From Microcaldota archaeon (GTDB taxonomy: Archaea > Micrarchaeota > Micrarchaeia > Burarchaeales > Fermentimicrarchaeaceae), in assembly GCA_026396455.1 (NCBI GenBank), contig JAPLWT010000042.1, positions 1 through 8,162 on the forward strand: a stretch of DNA of 8,162 nucleotides, written 5' to 3'. The notes beneath the pieces are model-generated. The model saw nothing but the letters and a program-made list of their open reading frames with translations, made no database searches and was not told the DNA's origin. Shown piece by piece: positions 1 to 6,299 of the stretch. Numbering within the stretch: the first letter of the stretch is position 1; every line of letters starts with the position of its first letter. The translations under genes and the position numbers were made by a program.

Positions 1-417
1 CAGGCGTTCCTGTTCCGGAAGAAGAGAGGAAAGGCCCTTTGAGAGCCTGTCCGGAAGCATAGGATAGGTCTCTATCCCTGTGTAAACCGAGGTAGTGTTC
101 CTGCGCGCGTATTCATCAGCGAATGAGCCCTCCGGCACATACACGTCTACATCTGCAATGGCCACTTTGACGAGGATTTCGCCGCTCTGCACTCTCTCGC
201 AGTATTCTATCTGGTCTAAATCTTCTGAATCTGAATTGTCTATGGAAGACCACAGCAAGCCTCTCAAGTCCCTGGCACCCGGCCCAGCCTTCCCTGTCAT
301 GTCCTCCAGAGTGTCCACTTCACTCATCAAATTCGCAGGGAACACGGCCTCGAACCCGTGCTGCTCCATGGCCTTACGGGCGACGGCCTTCAAGTCAACC
401 TTGCGCAAATCAACCAT
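1..417 (-). CDS. RNB-domain exoribonuclease (RNase II/R superfamily), N-terminal part only
   Basis: This gene begins at the ATG at 417 and runs off the left edge, leaving 139 codons without a stop. The RNB family degrades RNA 3' to 5' in the cytoplasm using a metal site built from clustered Asp residues. The family is visible from about residue 46: DLRGLLWSSIDNSDSEDLDQ (50-69), then ILVKVAIADVDVYVP (81-95), then ARRNTTSVYTG (104-114) and the YPMLPDRLS segment (118-126). Asp60, Asp66 and Asp68 align with three of the four RNase II catalytic Asp residues; the fourth position is Gln69. No cold-shock domain precedes the RNB core, so this is a short form. A stop codon lies four codons upstream in frame, and a weak AGGGT lies about 8 bases before the ATG. 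The gene follows a 41-codon acidic ORF on the same strand, 45 bases away, and may be co-transcribed with it. The family call is strong; the exact subfamily is not settled. Confidence 0.9.
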   Translation of the reverse strand, partial: MVDLRKVDLKAVARKAMEQHGFEAVFPANLMSEVDTLEDMTGKAGPGARDLRGLLWSSIDNSDSEDLDQIEYCERVQSGEILVKVAIADVDVYVPEGSFADEYARRNTTSVYTGIETYPMLPDRLSKGLSSLLPEQERL

Positions 418-462
418 TTCATTACCCTAACCCACCAGTACTCGCTTAAAATTGCTGGCTTC

Positions 463-588
463 TCAATCTTCCTCCTCTTCCTCGTCATCATCTTCCTCCT
501 CTTCCTCAGCATCCTCCTCATCCATCCTAGTCTTATCGTTTTGTTCGGCTTTGAAACCGCATTCCCATATTACAACTTGTTTTTTCAT
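463..588 (-). CDS. Poly-acidic 41-residue mini-protein of unknown function
   Basis: A short ORF runs from the ATG at 588 to the TGA at 465-463. It begins MKKQVVIWECGFKAEQ, with a basic and hydrophobic N-terminus and one Cys. From residue 23 to 41 it is almost only Asp and Glu. The acidic tail is encoded by an 18-base purine block present twice (466-483 and 490-507) with 6 bases between. Support for a real gene: GGTGGTG lies just upstream of the ATG, a good TATA box lies at 624-634, and an RNB nuclease gene follows on the same strand. The antisense reading frame across this stretch (358-654) looks like a hydrophobic protein only because it reads the complement of acidic codons. I do not recognise a family. 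A mimic of nucleic acid or a partner of the nuclease is possible but is speculation. Confidence 0.6.
   Translation of the reverse strand: MKKQVVIWECGFKAEQNDKTRMDEEDAEEEEEDDDEEEEED
466..507. repeat. Imperfect tandem repeat, 18-base homopurine/homopyrimidine block twice
   Basis: The plus strand reads ATCTTCCTCCTCTTCCTC at 466-483 and again, identically, at 490-507, with GTCATC between, giving a 24-base period. The tract lies inside the acidic mini-gene and encodes EEEEED twice around DD. Such tracts are prone to slippage, so the length of the acidic tail could vary between strains. Confidence 0.85.
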
Positions 589-623
589 AATCACCACCAG
601 TCAGTAGTTAGGTTACAAGGAGG

Positions 624-634
624 TAATATATTAA
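624..634 (-). promoter_or_regulatory. Archaeal TATA box for the acidic ORF and RNB gene
   Basis: Read on the minus strand this is TTAATATATTA, centred about 41 bases before the ATG at 588. With a usual archaeal spacing of about 25 bases, transcription would begin near 603 and leave a leader of roughly 15 bases containing GGTGGTG. It is the best TATA-like match in the 589-724 divergent intergenic region. No equally good TATA box was seen for the plus-strand gene at 725; AAATTTTAG at 664-672 is a weak candidate. Confidence 0.5.
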
Positions 635-724
635 GATTACTCTGGCAATATTGAGCGCTTACGAAATTTTAGCAAAGATTAAAAGACGGAGAAGTCAAAA
701 AATAAGAGGGCTGAGGCGAATCAG

Positions 725-1852
725 ATGCTTAGCGCGGAAGAGATACTCGAATTAAAAAGAGAACACCACAGCTTAGAAAAAAGAATGGAAAAAATCGAAA
801 AGAACCAGCTTTCTGCTATTGTGAGACTTTCGGAACGGCTAAAGGAATTAATGGCGGACATAGAATCAATACGGGAGAAAGGAAAAAACATGTGGAATCC
901 TGACCTTAACACGCGGATAAAGCTTTCCAAGAAAGGCGTCAAAGTCTACAAGGAATTGAATTATTTTGTAATCGAGGTGGCGAGCGAGTTTGAAAAGGGC
1001 AACATCCCAGAGGATGCAGGAAAGAGGTTTATGTCAGTTGCAAAACTCATAAGAGATAACAGGATGGAGCCTGCAAAAAAAGAATTTGAGTATTTTGGGG
1101 AAATTATCGAATTAAGCAAAAGATACGAAAAAACCGAAGAGGAAATGAAGGAGAGAGACAGGATACTCAAAAGAGAGCAGGCCAGGATAGAAGCAATACT
1201 GGCAGAAATGTCTGAGCTGGAAAGAGAAACAGTTGATTTGGGAAAGGTCCTCAGCTACGAGAACCTATCGAAAAATCTGGAAAAACTGGAAAAACTTAGG
1301 GAGACATATATCCATTCCCTCCTTTCAGAACCAGTAATAGAACTGCTTGGAGATATAGAAAAATATTCTTTGAGAGATTATTGCCAAGCTCTTCCCAGAA
1401 AAGAGGAAATGGCGGAGTTAAAAGAGTTCTTTTCTGAATATCCTGCATTTGGAAAATGCAATGTCAGTCAGCTTTGCGAGTTCTTCGGATACAGCGAAAA
1501 AAAGCTTTCGCATATCTGTCCCGAGACTTCTAGATTCATAAGATTAGTGGTGGGAAACAAAAATTTATTTGAAACAATCCTTTCACTTGGGAAGACGGCC
1601 TTCCTGGCAGTGGATGATGAGAACGAAAAAGTCATGGACTTTTATGCCGAAAGGATCGAAGGTGCACAAGGGATTGTTGAACAGATAAGACAGCTGAGAA
1701 AAGAAAAATATTCTTATAAGGAAGAATATGAAAAAAGCAAAAAGATTGAAAAAAGAAAGGAGGAGCTTTCCAAATATTCAAAAACCGGATTGGGGGCAGA
1801 GTTGAGAGACATCGGACATCTTCTCGAACTTTTGCATTCCAATCGCCCCTGA
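725..1852 (+). CDS. Coiled-coil protein of unknown function, 375 residues
   Basis: I do not recognise a named family. The protein is highly charged and mostly helical. Predicted coiled-coil stretches by eye are at about residues 5-52, 133-197 and 305-352. Between the last two lies a more globular part (about 200-300) with four Cys residues at 220, 245, 251 and 265, and segments such as LCEFFGYSEKKLSHICPE (250-267). There is no signal peptide or membrane segment, so it is probably cytoplasmic. The start is supported by GAGG at 713-716, 8 bases before the ATG; the codon use and AT-rich purine-heavy composition are consistent along its length. It stands alone on the plus strand, divergent from the acidic ORF and RNB gene and followed 140 bases later by a lipoprotein gene with its own promoter. 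The alternation of coil and globular parts resembles scaffold or chromosome-associated proteins, but no ATPase motif is present. Confidence 0.85.
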   Translation: MLSAEEILELKREHHSLEKRMEKIEKNQLSAIVRLSERLKELMADIESIREKGKNMWNPDLNTRIKLSKKGVKVYKELNYFVIEVASEFEKGNIPEDAGKRFMSVAKLIRDNRMEPAKKEFEYFGEIIELSKRYEKTEEEMKERDRILKREQARIEAILAEMSELERETVDLGKVLSYENLSKNLEKLEKLRETYIHSLLSEPVIELLGDIEKYSLRDYCQALPRKEEMAELKEFFSEYPAFGKCNVSQLCEFFGYSEKKLSHICPETSRFIRLVVGNKNLFETILSLGKTAFLAVDDENEKVMDFYAERIEGAQGIVEQIRQLRKEKYSYKEEYEKSKKIEKRKEELSKYSKTGLGAELRDIGHLLELLHSNRP

Positions 1853-1870
1853 TTTTACGAAGTAAAATTT
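1852..1870 (+). terminator. Short hairpin directly after the coiled-coil gene, possible terminator
   Basis: ATTTTAC (1852-1858) and GTAAAAT (1862-1868) form a perfect 7-bp inverted repeat around GAA, followed by TT. It begins at the last base of the TGA stop codon. The stem is AT-rich and weak, and archaeal termination relies mainly on T-runs, so this is only a possibility. Confidence 0.3.
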
Positions 1871-1950
1871 AACTAGTTTAAGATTGCTTCTGCCGAACAG
1901 CGCCCGAGGCAATGACTTCTAAATTTCATACGTACTCTCCGACTAGATAG

Positions 1951-1961
1951 TTTTTTAAATA
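1951..1961 (+). promoter_or_regulatory. Archaeal TATA box for the lipoprotein gene
   Basis: TTTTTTAAATA is centred about 36 bases before the ATG at 1993. Transcription would begin near 1980 and leave a leader of about a dozen bases that contains GGGTGATGG, a good archaeal ribosome-binding site. This indicates that the lipoprotein gene has its own transcript. Confidence 0.65.
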
Positions 1962-1992
1962 CCGCTATGTCAATATTTTTGGGTGATGGAAT

Positions 1993-2655
1993 ATGAAAGT
2001 TTATCTCCTGCTTTTCCTTTCAGTTGTAGCTTTATTCCTAGTTGGATGCGTGCAGACAGGTGGCCAAGTTCAAAGAGAATATGTCTGCCCCAACGGAGCG
2101 ATTGTTACAAACGCCTCGCAATGCCCTCCAGTGCAGCAGGTTGTTGAGCAGACAGACCCCGAAATGAAAACTTGCGAGGATATGCCAGAGTCTGATAGAA
2201 CACCTTTCTCAGATTATTGTTACATGGGTCTGGCTTACAAAAGGGAGAATGCAACACTATGCAAAAAACTGAGCGAATCCAAGAGACTCGAGTGTTACTC
2301 TGGCCTTGCGATGCTCAAAAGTGATGTAACCATTTGCGACGCAGCTGGAACGCAGAAGGCTTACTGCTATTCCACATATGCTGCGGAGAAGGGTGATGTA
2401 ACCGCCTGCGACAAGATTACTGAGATAAGCAGCAAGGACAGTTGCTATTCGCAGTATGCATCGAGGTATATGGATTCCACGGTTTGCGAGAAGATAAGAA
2501 CAATAGGTCAGAAGGACAGCTGCTACATGAGCATTGCCTCATCGCAATGCGACAGCTCTCTCTGCAATAAAATAGCCAACAACAACACCAAGGATAATTG
2601 CTTGATAAACCTGCAATACTGCGGTGGGATGCCCCACCAAAAACCAGTTGAATAA
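1993..2655 (+). CDS. Secreted Cys-rich tandem-repeat lipoprotein
   Basis: The first 18 residues are a signal peptide with a hydrophobic core ending in LFLVGC, so Cys19 is the probable lipidated residue and the mature protein is outside the cell, anchored to the membrane. A linker follows with Cys32, Cys44 and Cys61. Residues 76-202 hold five repeats of 24-26 residues starting at 76, 101, 125, 151 and 177. Each repeat has Cys-Tyr at its start and a second Cys exactly 14 residues later (pairs 76/90, 101/115, 125/139, 151/165, 177/191), with Ala at position 6 and usually Asp four residues before the second Cys. A truncated sixth unit follows (203-210). The pattern suggests disulfide-stapled helix pairs stacked in a solenoid. 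Similar repeats are, as I recall, frequent in DPANN archaeal surface proteins. The ligand or partner is unknown. GGGTGATGG before the ATG fixes the start. Confidence 0.88.
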   Translation: MKVYLLLFLSVVALFLVGCVQTGGQVQREYVCPNGAIVTNASQCPPVQQVVEQTDPEMKTCEDMPESDRTPFSDYCYMGLAYKRENATLCKKLSESKRLECYSGLAMLKSDVTICDAAGTQKAYCYSTYAAEKGDVTACDKITEISSKDSCYSQYASRYMDSTVCEKIRTIGQKDSCYMSIASSQCDSSLCNKIANNNTKDNCLINLQYCGGMPHQKPVE

Positions 2656-2670
2656 TCTAAATGCGTATAC

Positions 2671-2712
2671 GGAATCCAATGGCTGGGTTCATCAACTGCT
2701 CGGATTCCCAGC
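2671..2712. other. Overlapping inverted repeats between converging genes
   Basis: This lies in the 108-base gap between the convergent lipoprotein and serA genes. GGAATCC (2671-2677) pairs with GGATTCC (2702-2708), and GCTGGG (2682-2687) pairs with CCCAGC (2707-2712). The two stems share bases 2707-2708 and so exclude each other in part. They may help end transcription from either side, but no long T-run follows on either strand. No gene is seen here. Confidence 0.35.
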
Positions 2713-2763
2713 ATCGAAGCTAGGTTTACATTGAGAGTCGATACGGCTTCTAGAACTGCGGTG

Positions 2764-3735
2764 CTACTTTTTAAGCTCAGTTATACCGTTCACGCAGTTC
2801 ACGATTTTGCCTTTCCCAAGCGCGTCTATTATCTGGTTTGCTATGTCGATGCCGACATTCTCCTGCGCCTCTCTCGTGGAGGCACCCAGGTGCGGGGCCA
2901 TCAGGACTTGCGGCATGCTCAGGAGAGGGTTCTCCTTCGCTGGCGGCTCGGATTCCCATGTGTCTATAGCGGCTCCTGCCACTATCCCTGATTTTATCGC
3001 TTCACCAAGCGCCTTCTCGTTTATCAGCCCGCCCCTTCCCGCGTTGATTATGTAAACCCCCTTCTTCATCTTCGCGAACTGCGGTGCGTCAAGAGTATAC
3101 TTCGTCTCTGGCGTAAGCGTTAGGTTGATGCTGATGAAATCCGAGCGCTTCAGCAGGTCGTCAATCTCCACCTTCTCCACCCCCCATCCCTTGAGGACTT
3201 CTGCGGGCTTGGAGCGGCTCGTGCCTATCACTTTCATGGAGAAGCCGCCTGCGATTTTTGCAAGGATCTGCCCCACATTCCCAACACCTATTATTCCCAG
3301 GGTCTTGCCTTTCAGCTCCCTGCCGGCAAAGCTTTTCCTGTCCCATTCGCCCCTTGCCATTGATGCATGACCTTTGTGTATGTTTCTGGCAAGGCACATC
3401 ATCATCCCAGCCGCCATCTCGGCAGCGCTGTTCACATTCCCCAGCGGAGTATTCATGACAGCGATTCCCTTGCTCTTTGCAGCTAGGATGTCGACGTTGT
3501 CAACCCCGACTCCTGCCCTGCCGATGACCTTCAGCCTGCTGGCTGCTTCAATGACAGGCTTCGTGACCTTAGTCCCGCTCCTGACGATGTGCGCATCATA
3601 CGCGGGTATCTCCTTGACCAGCTGCTCTTCAGTAAGCCCGGTCTTCACAGTAACCTCGAACTCCGGGTGCTTCTTGAAGACTGCAAGCGCCTCGTCCGAC
3701 AGCTTGTCGGTGACAAATACCTTGAATCTATCCAT
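2764..3735 (-). CDS. serA: D-3-phosphoglycerate dehydrogenase, short form
   Basis: The enzyme oxidises 3-phosphoglycerate to 3-phosphohydroxypyruvate with NAD, the first step of phosphorylated serine synthesis, in the cytoplasm. The 323-residue product shows the D-2-hydroxyacid dehydrogenase plan: a split catalytic domain, RAGVGVDNVD (73-82), the NAD-binding GVGNVG (150-155), and catalytic Arg234 in NAGRGG, Glu261 in DTWESEPP and His282 in APHLGAS. It ends at VNCVNGITELKK and lacks the ACT or intervening domain of the roughly 525-residue form, so serine feedback through ACT is not expected. I chose the ATG at 3735 because GAGGTGG lies just before it; an in-frame GTG at 3744 would add three residues. 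It is the last gene of the operon, with its ribosome-binding site overlapping the stop of the aminotransferase. Another 2-hydroxyacid dehydrogenase is possible from sequence alone, but the neighbouring aminotransferase makes SerA likely. Confidence 0.9.
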   Translation of the reverse strand: MDRFKVFVTDKLSDEALAVFKKHPEFEVTVKTGLTEEQLVKEIPAYDAHIVRSGTKVTKPVIEAASRLKVIGRAGVGVDNVDILAAKSKGIAVMNTPLGNVNSAAEMAAGMMMCLARNIHKGHASMARGEWDRKSFAGRELKGKTLGIIGVGNVGQILAKIAGGFSMKVIGTSRSKPAEVLKGWGVEKVEIDDLLKRSDFISINLTLTPETKYTLDAPQFAKMKKGVYIINAGRGGLINEKALGEAIKSGIVAGAAIDTWESEPPAKENPLLSMPQVLMAPHLGASTREAQENVGIDIANQIIDALGKGKIVNCVNGITELKK

Positions 3736-3745
3736 CAAAACCACC

Positions 3746-4852
3746 TCACAATGTCTTTATGACCTCCTCGAACGCCTTCAGCAGATCCGAGAGGTCCCCA
3801 TCAGTTGTATCACCCATATGCGGTATCCTGAATGTGGATTTCTTTCCCTTGGCTACCAGGTCCTCGTTCAGCTTCCTGTACCCCTTGTCCACAGAGAAAC
3901 CCTTCTCGCCCATCATCTCCTGCATCTTCTTCAGGTCCATGCCTTTTGTGTCAATGATGCATGTTACTGTAATCGACTCGTAGCCAGGCTCCGGGAATAT
4001 CTGGAAGCCCATCCTCTTTGCCCACTCCCTCGTGGTCTTGGCAAGCCGCTTGTGCCTCTCCCACCTTGCATCTAGACCTTCCTTGAAGAACTTGTCTAGC
4101 TGGTAGTCCAGCCCATACATGAGGGAGACTGCCGGCGTGTAGGGAGTCTCATCCTTGTCATAAGCCTTCTTGAGCTCCACAAGGTCGAAGTAATAGCCCC
4201 TGCCCTGAATAGTCTGGGCCTTCTTGAATGCCCTTTCCGACACTGACGCCACTGCGATGCCTGGCGGGAGCGCGAATGCCTTCTGCGAGCTGGCGAGGCA
4301 CATGTCTATCCCCAGCTTGTCAACCTCTATCTTCGCCCCGCTCATGGAGCTTACTGCATCCACGAGGAACATGACATCTGGGTATCTCTTCACAACCTCG
4401 GAAATCTCGTCAAGGTTGTTCATCACACCGGTTGAGGTTTCGTTGTGGGTAACACAGACTGCGTCAAATCCACCTGTCTTGAGCTTCGCGTCTATCATGT
4501 CTGGCTTTATTGCCTTCCCCCACTCAACCTCCAGTTTCTCCGCAGGCTTGCCGCAGGCTACTGCAATATCATACCATTTCTTCGAGAATGCTCCGTTAAT
4601 GCAGTTCAGCACCTTTTTCCCCACCAGGTTCCTCATGGCGGCCTCCATGAAGCCGCTCCCGCTCGAGGTGGAGACCATGACGGCGTTCTCCGTATAAAGC
4701 AGCTTCTTGAGCTTGGGCTTTATTGACGCGTACAGCTTCCTGAAGTCGCCAGTCCTGTGCCCTATCATAGGCTTGGCGCACGCTTCCCGAACATCCTCCT
4801 TGACCTCAATCGGTCCAGGAACATACAGCAACTTATGGTCTTTTTTGTCCAT
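3746..4852 (-). CDS. Class V PLP aminotransferase, likely phosphoserine-forming
   Basis: This 368-residue protein belongs to the class V aminotransferases (alanine-glyoxylate/serine-pyruvate group). Visible family features are YVPGPIEV (10-17), GHRTGDF (31-37), the phosphate-binding SSGSG (63-67), THNETSTG (135-142), Asp165 in FLVDAVSS that would contact the PLP pyridine nitrogen, Lys191 in ASSQKAFALPPG that would form the Schiff base, and Arg342 in FRIPHMG that would bind the substrate carboxylate. In methanogens a relative of this group has been reported to act as the phosphoserine aminotransferase, so with serA next door the likely reaction is 3-phosphohydroxypyruvate plus glutamate or alanine to phosphoserine. 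It is not the classical SerC, so I give no symbol. GAGGTGA lies 4 bases before the ATG. The gene lies 12 bases after the DUF1015 gene and 10 bases before the serA ATG, so the three are surely one operon. Serine-glyoxylate or other aminotransferase activity remains possible. Confidence 0.9.
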   Translation of the reverse strand: MDKKDHKLLYVPGPIEVKEDVREACAKPMIGHRTGDFRKLYASIKPKLKKLLYTENAVMVSTSSGSGFMEAAMRNLVGKKVLNCINGAFSKKWYDIAVACGKPAEKLEVEWGKAIKPDMIDAKLKTGGFDAVCVTHNETSTGVMNNLDEISEVVKRYPDVMFLVDAVSSMSGAKIEVDKLGIDMCLASSQKAFALPPGIAVASVSERAFKKAQTIQGRGYYFDLVELKKAYDKDETPYTPAVSLMYGLDYQLDKFFKEGLDARWERHKRLAKTTREWAKRMGFQIFPEPGYESITVTCIIDTKGMDLKKMQEMMGEKGFSVDKGYRKLNEDLVAKGKKSTFRIPHMGDTTDGDLSDLLKAFEEVIKTL

Positions 4853-4864
4853 GGGTTCACCTCA

Positions 4865-6073
4865 TCAATACTTGTACAGGAAAAGCCCGCTAAGGATCTT
4901 GGGCCAGAAATATGTCGACTTCTGCGGCATCACAATCTCCGGGTTTGCTATGCCCTTGTCGGCAACCGCCTTGAGCTCGCTGAATTCCACAGGAGCGAGT
5001 GAAACCGCGAATTGGTACTCGCCGCTGTCCACCAGCTTCTTCATGTGTGCGAAACCTGTCTCGCTTCCCGGGAAGTATCCCATCTTGGCACCCTGCGGGA
5101 GCGAGGAGAATATGTGGCTCTTGAGTATGCTGCAGTCCAGCTTAGCCACAGGGTCATCGCCAAGCCCATTCAGGAATCCGGGCCTGGCCTTGAACGTGAG
5201 TATCCTGTCCTTGAAATAGAATATGATGTTGTGCTTTTCAGGCACCTCGAGTTTACCGTGCTCCGCAACCTCGAACTTCTCCTTCACTTTCGCAGGCAGC
5301 GCCTCGACATCCTCCTCACTCAACGAACCTACGACCCTGTCATACGGCTGTATCTTGGCGCTCCCCGAGGGTGATATGTACATCTGCACGTGGCTGCACC
5401 CCATCAGGAGGGCGCAGTGGTACCTGTGGTGTCCATCGGCTATGTAAGCATTCTCGCTTTCAATTAGCTGCTTTATCCTTTTTCCCATCCCGCTGCTCTC
5501 CGGGACTTTCCAAACATCATTCCTGACCTTCTCCATATCCGAAGCACCGCCAAAACTGCTCATGAATGAATAGAGCGGCTTGGCTTTTGAAACCTCAGTC
5601 AGAGCCTCCATGAGTTTTCGCTCCCGGTCCTCAACAACGCTGAAGACCACCTCCAGCTGGTAGCCGGTAGCCTCAAAAAGCTTCCTTCTGTCGACTACCT
5701 TATCGTCAAAAGTCTTCTCGTGCCTTATGACTTTCCCATCCTTATAATCGTAAACGCGGCAGGCGAGCAGAACTCCTATCCTGTCCAACCCCGCGCTCTT
5801 TTTGGACTGCCTGTAGACATAGTAAGAGGGCTCGTCGTCACGGATGAGCAAGCCCTTCGCGACAAATCCGTCCAGAGCCTTCTTGGCGTTCGGGTACCTC
5901 GCTTCCCCCTCCTCGGGAGGCCTGAGGTGGACATGGATTATATTCTCCCTTCCCGAAAGCACCTCCTGTAGCGGCGTACCGTAGGTTATCACGTCATATG
6001 GCGGTGCCGTGAAAATTTCGGCAGCAGCCTCGTCCACGGGCCTAAGCCCTACAAGACCCTTGTTTTCAGGCAT
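4865..6073 (-). CDS. DUF1015 family protein, linked to serine synthesis
   Basis: The 402-residue product matches the usual length of DUF1015 proteins and shows their landmarks: APPYDVI near the N-terminus (23-29), a HEKT motif (118-121), the central IADGHHRYH (211-219) and a C-terminal MPQKSTYFWPKILSG (382-396). The exact activity is not established to my knowledge. The DGHHR loop recalls the ParB/sulfiredoxin fold, which includes archaeal ADP-dependent serine kinase (SerK); that link is inference. It is the first gene of an operon with a class V aminotransferase and serA, an arrangement I also recall from anaerobic bacteria. Together these suggest a role in phosphoserine or serine metabolism, possibly taking the place of the missing SerB. 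I chose the ATG at 6073, preceded by GGTG, over the in-frame TTG at 6091. There is no signal peptide, so it is cytoplasmic. Confidence 0.88.
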   Translation of the reverse strand: MPENKGLVGLRPVDEAAAEIFTAPPYDVITYGTPLQEVLSGRENIIHVHLRPPEEGEARYPNAKKALDGFVAKGLLIRDDEPSYYVYRQSKKSAGLDRIGVLLACRVYDYKDGKVIRHEKTFDDKVVDRRKLFEATGYQLEVVFSVVEDRERKLMEALTEVSKAKPLYSFMSSFGGASDMEKVRNDVWKVPESSGMGKRIKQLIESENAYIADGHHRYHCALLMGCSHVQMYISPSGSAKIQPYDRVVGSLSEEDVEALPAKVKEKFEVAEHGKLEVPEKHNIIFYFKDRILTFKARPGFLNGLGDDPVAKLDCSILKSHIFSSLPQGAKMGYFPGSETGFAHMKKLVDSGEYQFAVSLAPVEFSELKAVADKGIANPEIVMPQKSTYFWPKILSGLFLYKY

Positions 6074-6098
6074 AATTACACCTTTTTCCAAGTTGACA

Positions 6099-6157
6099 AA
6101 GATCTCCTACTTCCAGCAAACCCTAAACCGTCTATATCCCACGTTGTAGTAGATCTT
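6099..6157. repeat. 12-base inverted repeat upstream of the serine operon
   Basis: AAGATCTCCTAC (6099-6110) and GTAGTAGATCTT (6146-6157) are inverted copies matching at 11 of 12 positions, with 35 bases between. A TATA-like element (6133-6138, TATAT read from the plus strand) lies between them. The arms sit 26 to 84 bases before the ATG at 6073, so they could be operator half-sites around a promoter, or a stem in a long leader if transcription begins further upstream. Confidence 0.5.
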
Positions 6158-6199
6158 AGAGGGACTACGCAGTTCACCTGACTAAACATGTAGCGTATC

Positions 6200-6213
6200 A
6201 GATTTATTAATCT
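6200..6213. promoter_or_regulatory. Near-palindromic TATA element in the divergent intergenic region
   Basis: AGATT-TATT-AATCT is an inverted repeat whose core reads TTTATTAAT on the plus strand and ATTAATAAA on the minus strand. It could serve as a TATA box for the plus-strand gene at 6300 (leader about 68 bases) or for the serine operon on the minus strand (leader about 110 bases containing the 6099-6157 inverted repeat), or both. It is the most AT-rich stretch of the 6074-6299 region. No transcription data support a choice. Confidence 0.35.
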
Positions 6214-6299
6214 TTACTGCGCCAGAGGCTTTGCTAAAGAACTCGCCGAATGAGCCGACTTCTTGAGCAGATGAGGGAGTTTATGAGCAGGTGTTAAAT

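Noticed and set aside
358..654. Plus-strand ORF of 98 codons with a hydrophobic stretch resembling a membrane protein.
   Set aside because: It is antisense to the acidic repeat; the Leu/Phe/Ile-rich run is simply the complement of Glu/Asp codons, and the frame overlaps the well-supported RNB gene.
2623..2638. GGTGGG/CCCACC hairpin near the end of the lipoprotein gene.
   Set aside because: It lies inside codons and is not followed by a T-run on either strand; probably incidental.
2680..2700. TGATGA on the minus strand, like a C box of an archaeal C/D guide RNA.
   Set aside because: No D box (CTGA) follows at a usable distance and the preceding base does not fit the consensus.
2682..2712. tRNA T-arm-like pattern, GCTGGGTTC and later ATTCCCAGC, as if with an insert in the loop.
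   Set aside because: No matching acceptor, D-arm or anticodon arm could be found upstream, and the expected 5' acceptor strand is absent.
3736..3744. GTG start three codons upstream for serA.
   Set aside because: The GTG overlaps the GAGGTGG ribosome-binding site that is well placed for the ATG at 3735.
3374..4075. Plus-strand ORF of 233 codons.
   Set aside because: It lies antisense across the serA and aminotransferase genes, both of which have clear family motifs; high GC keeps the antisense frame open.
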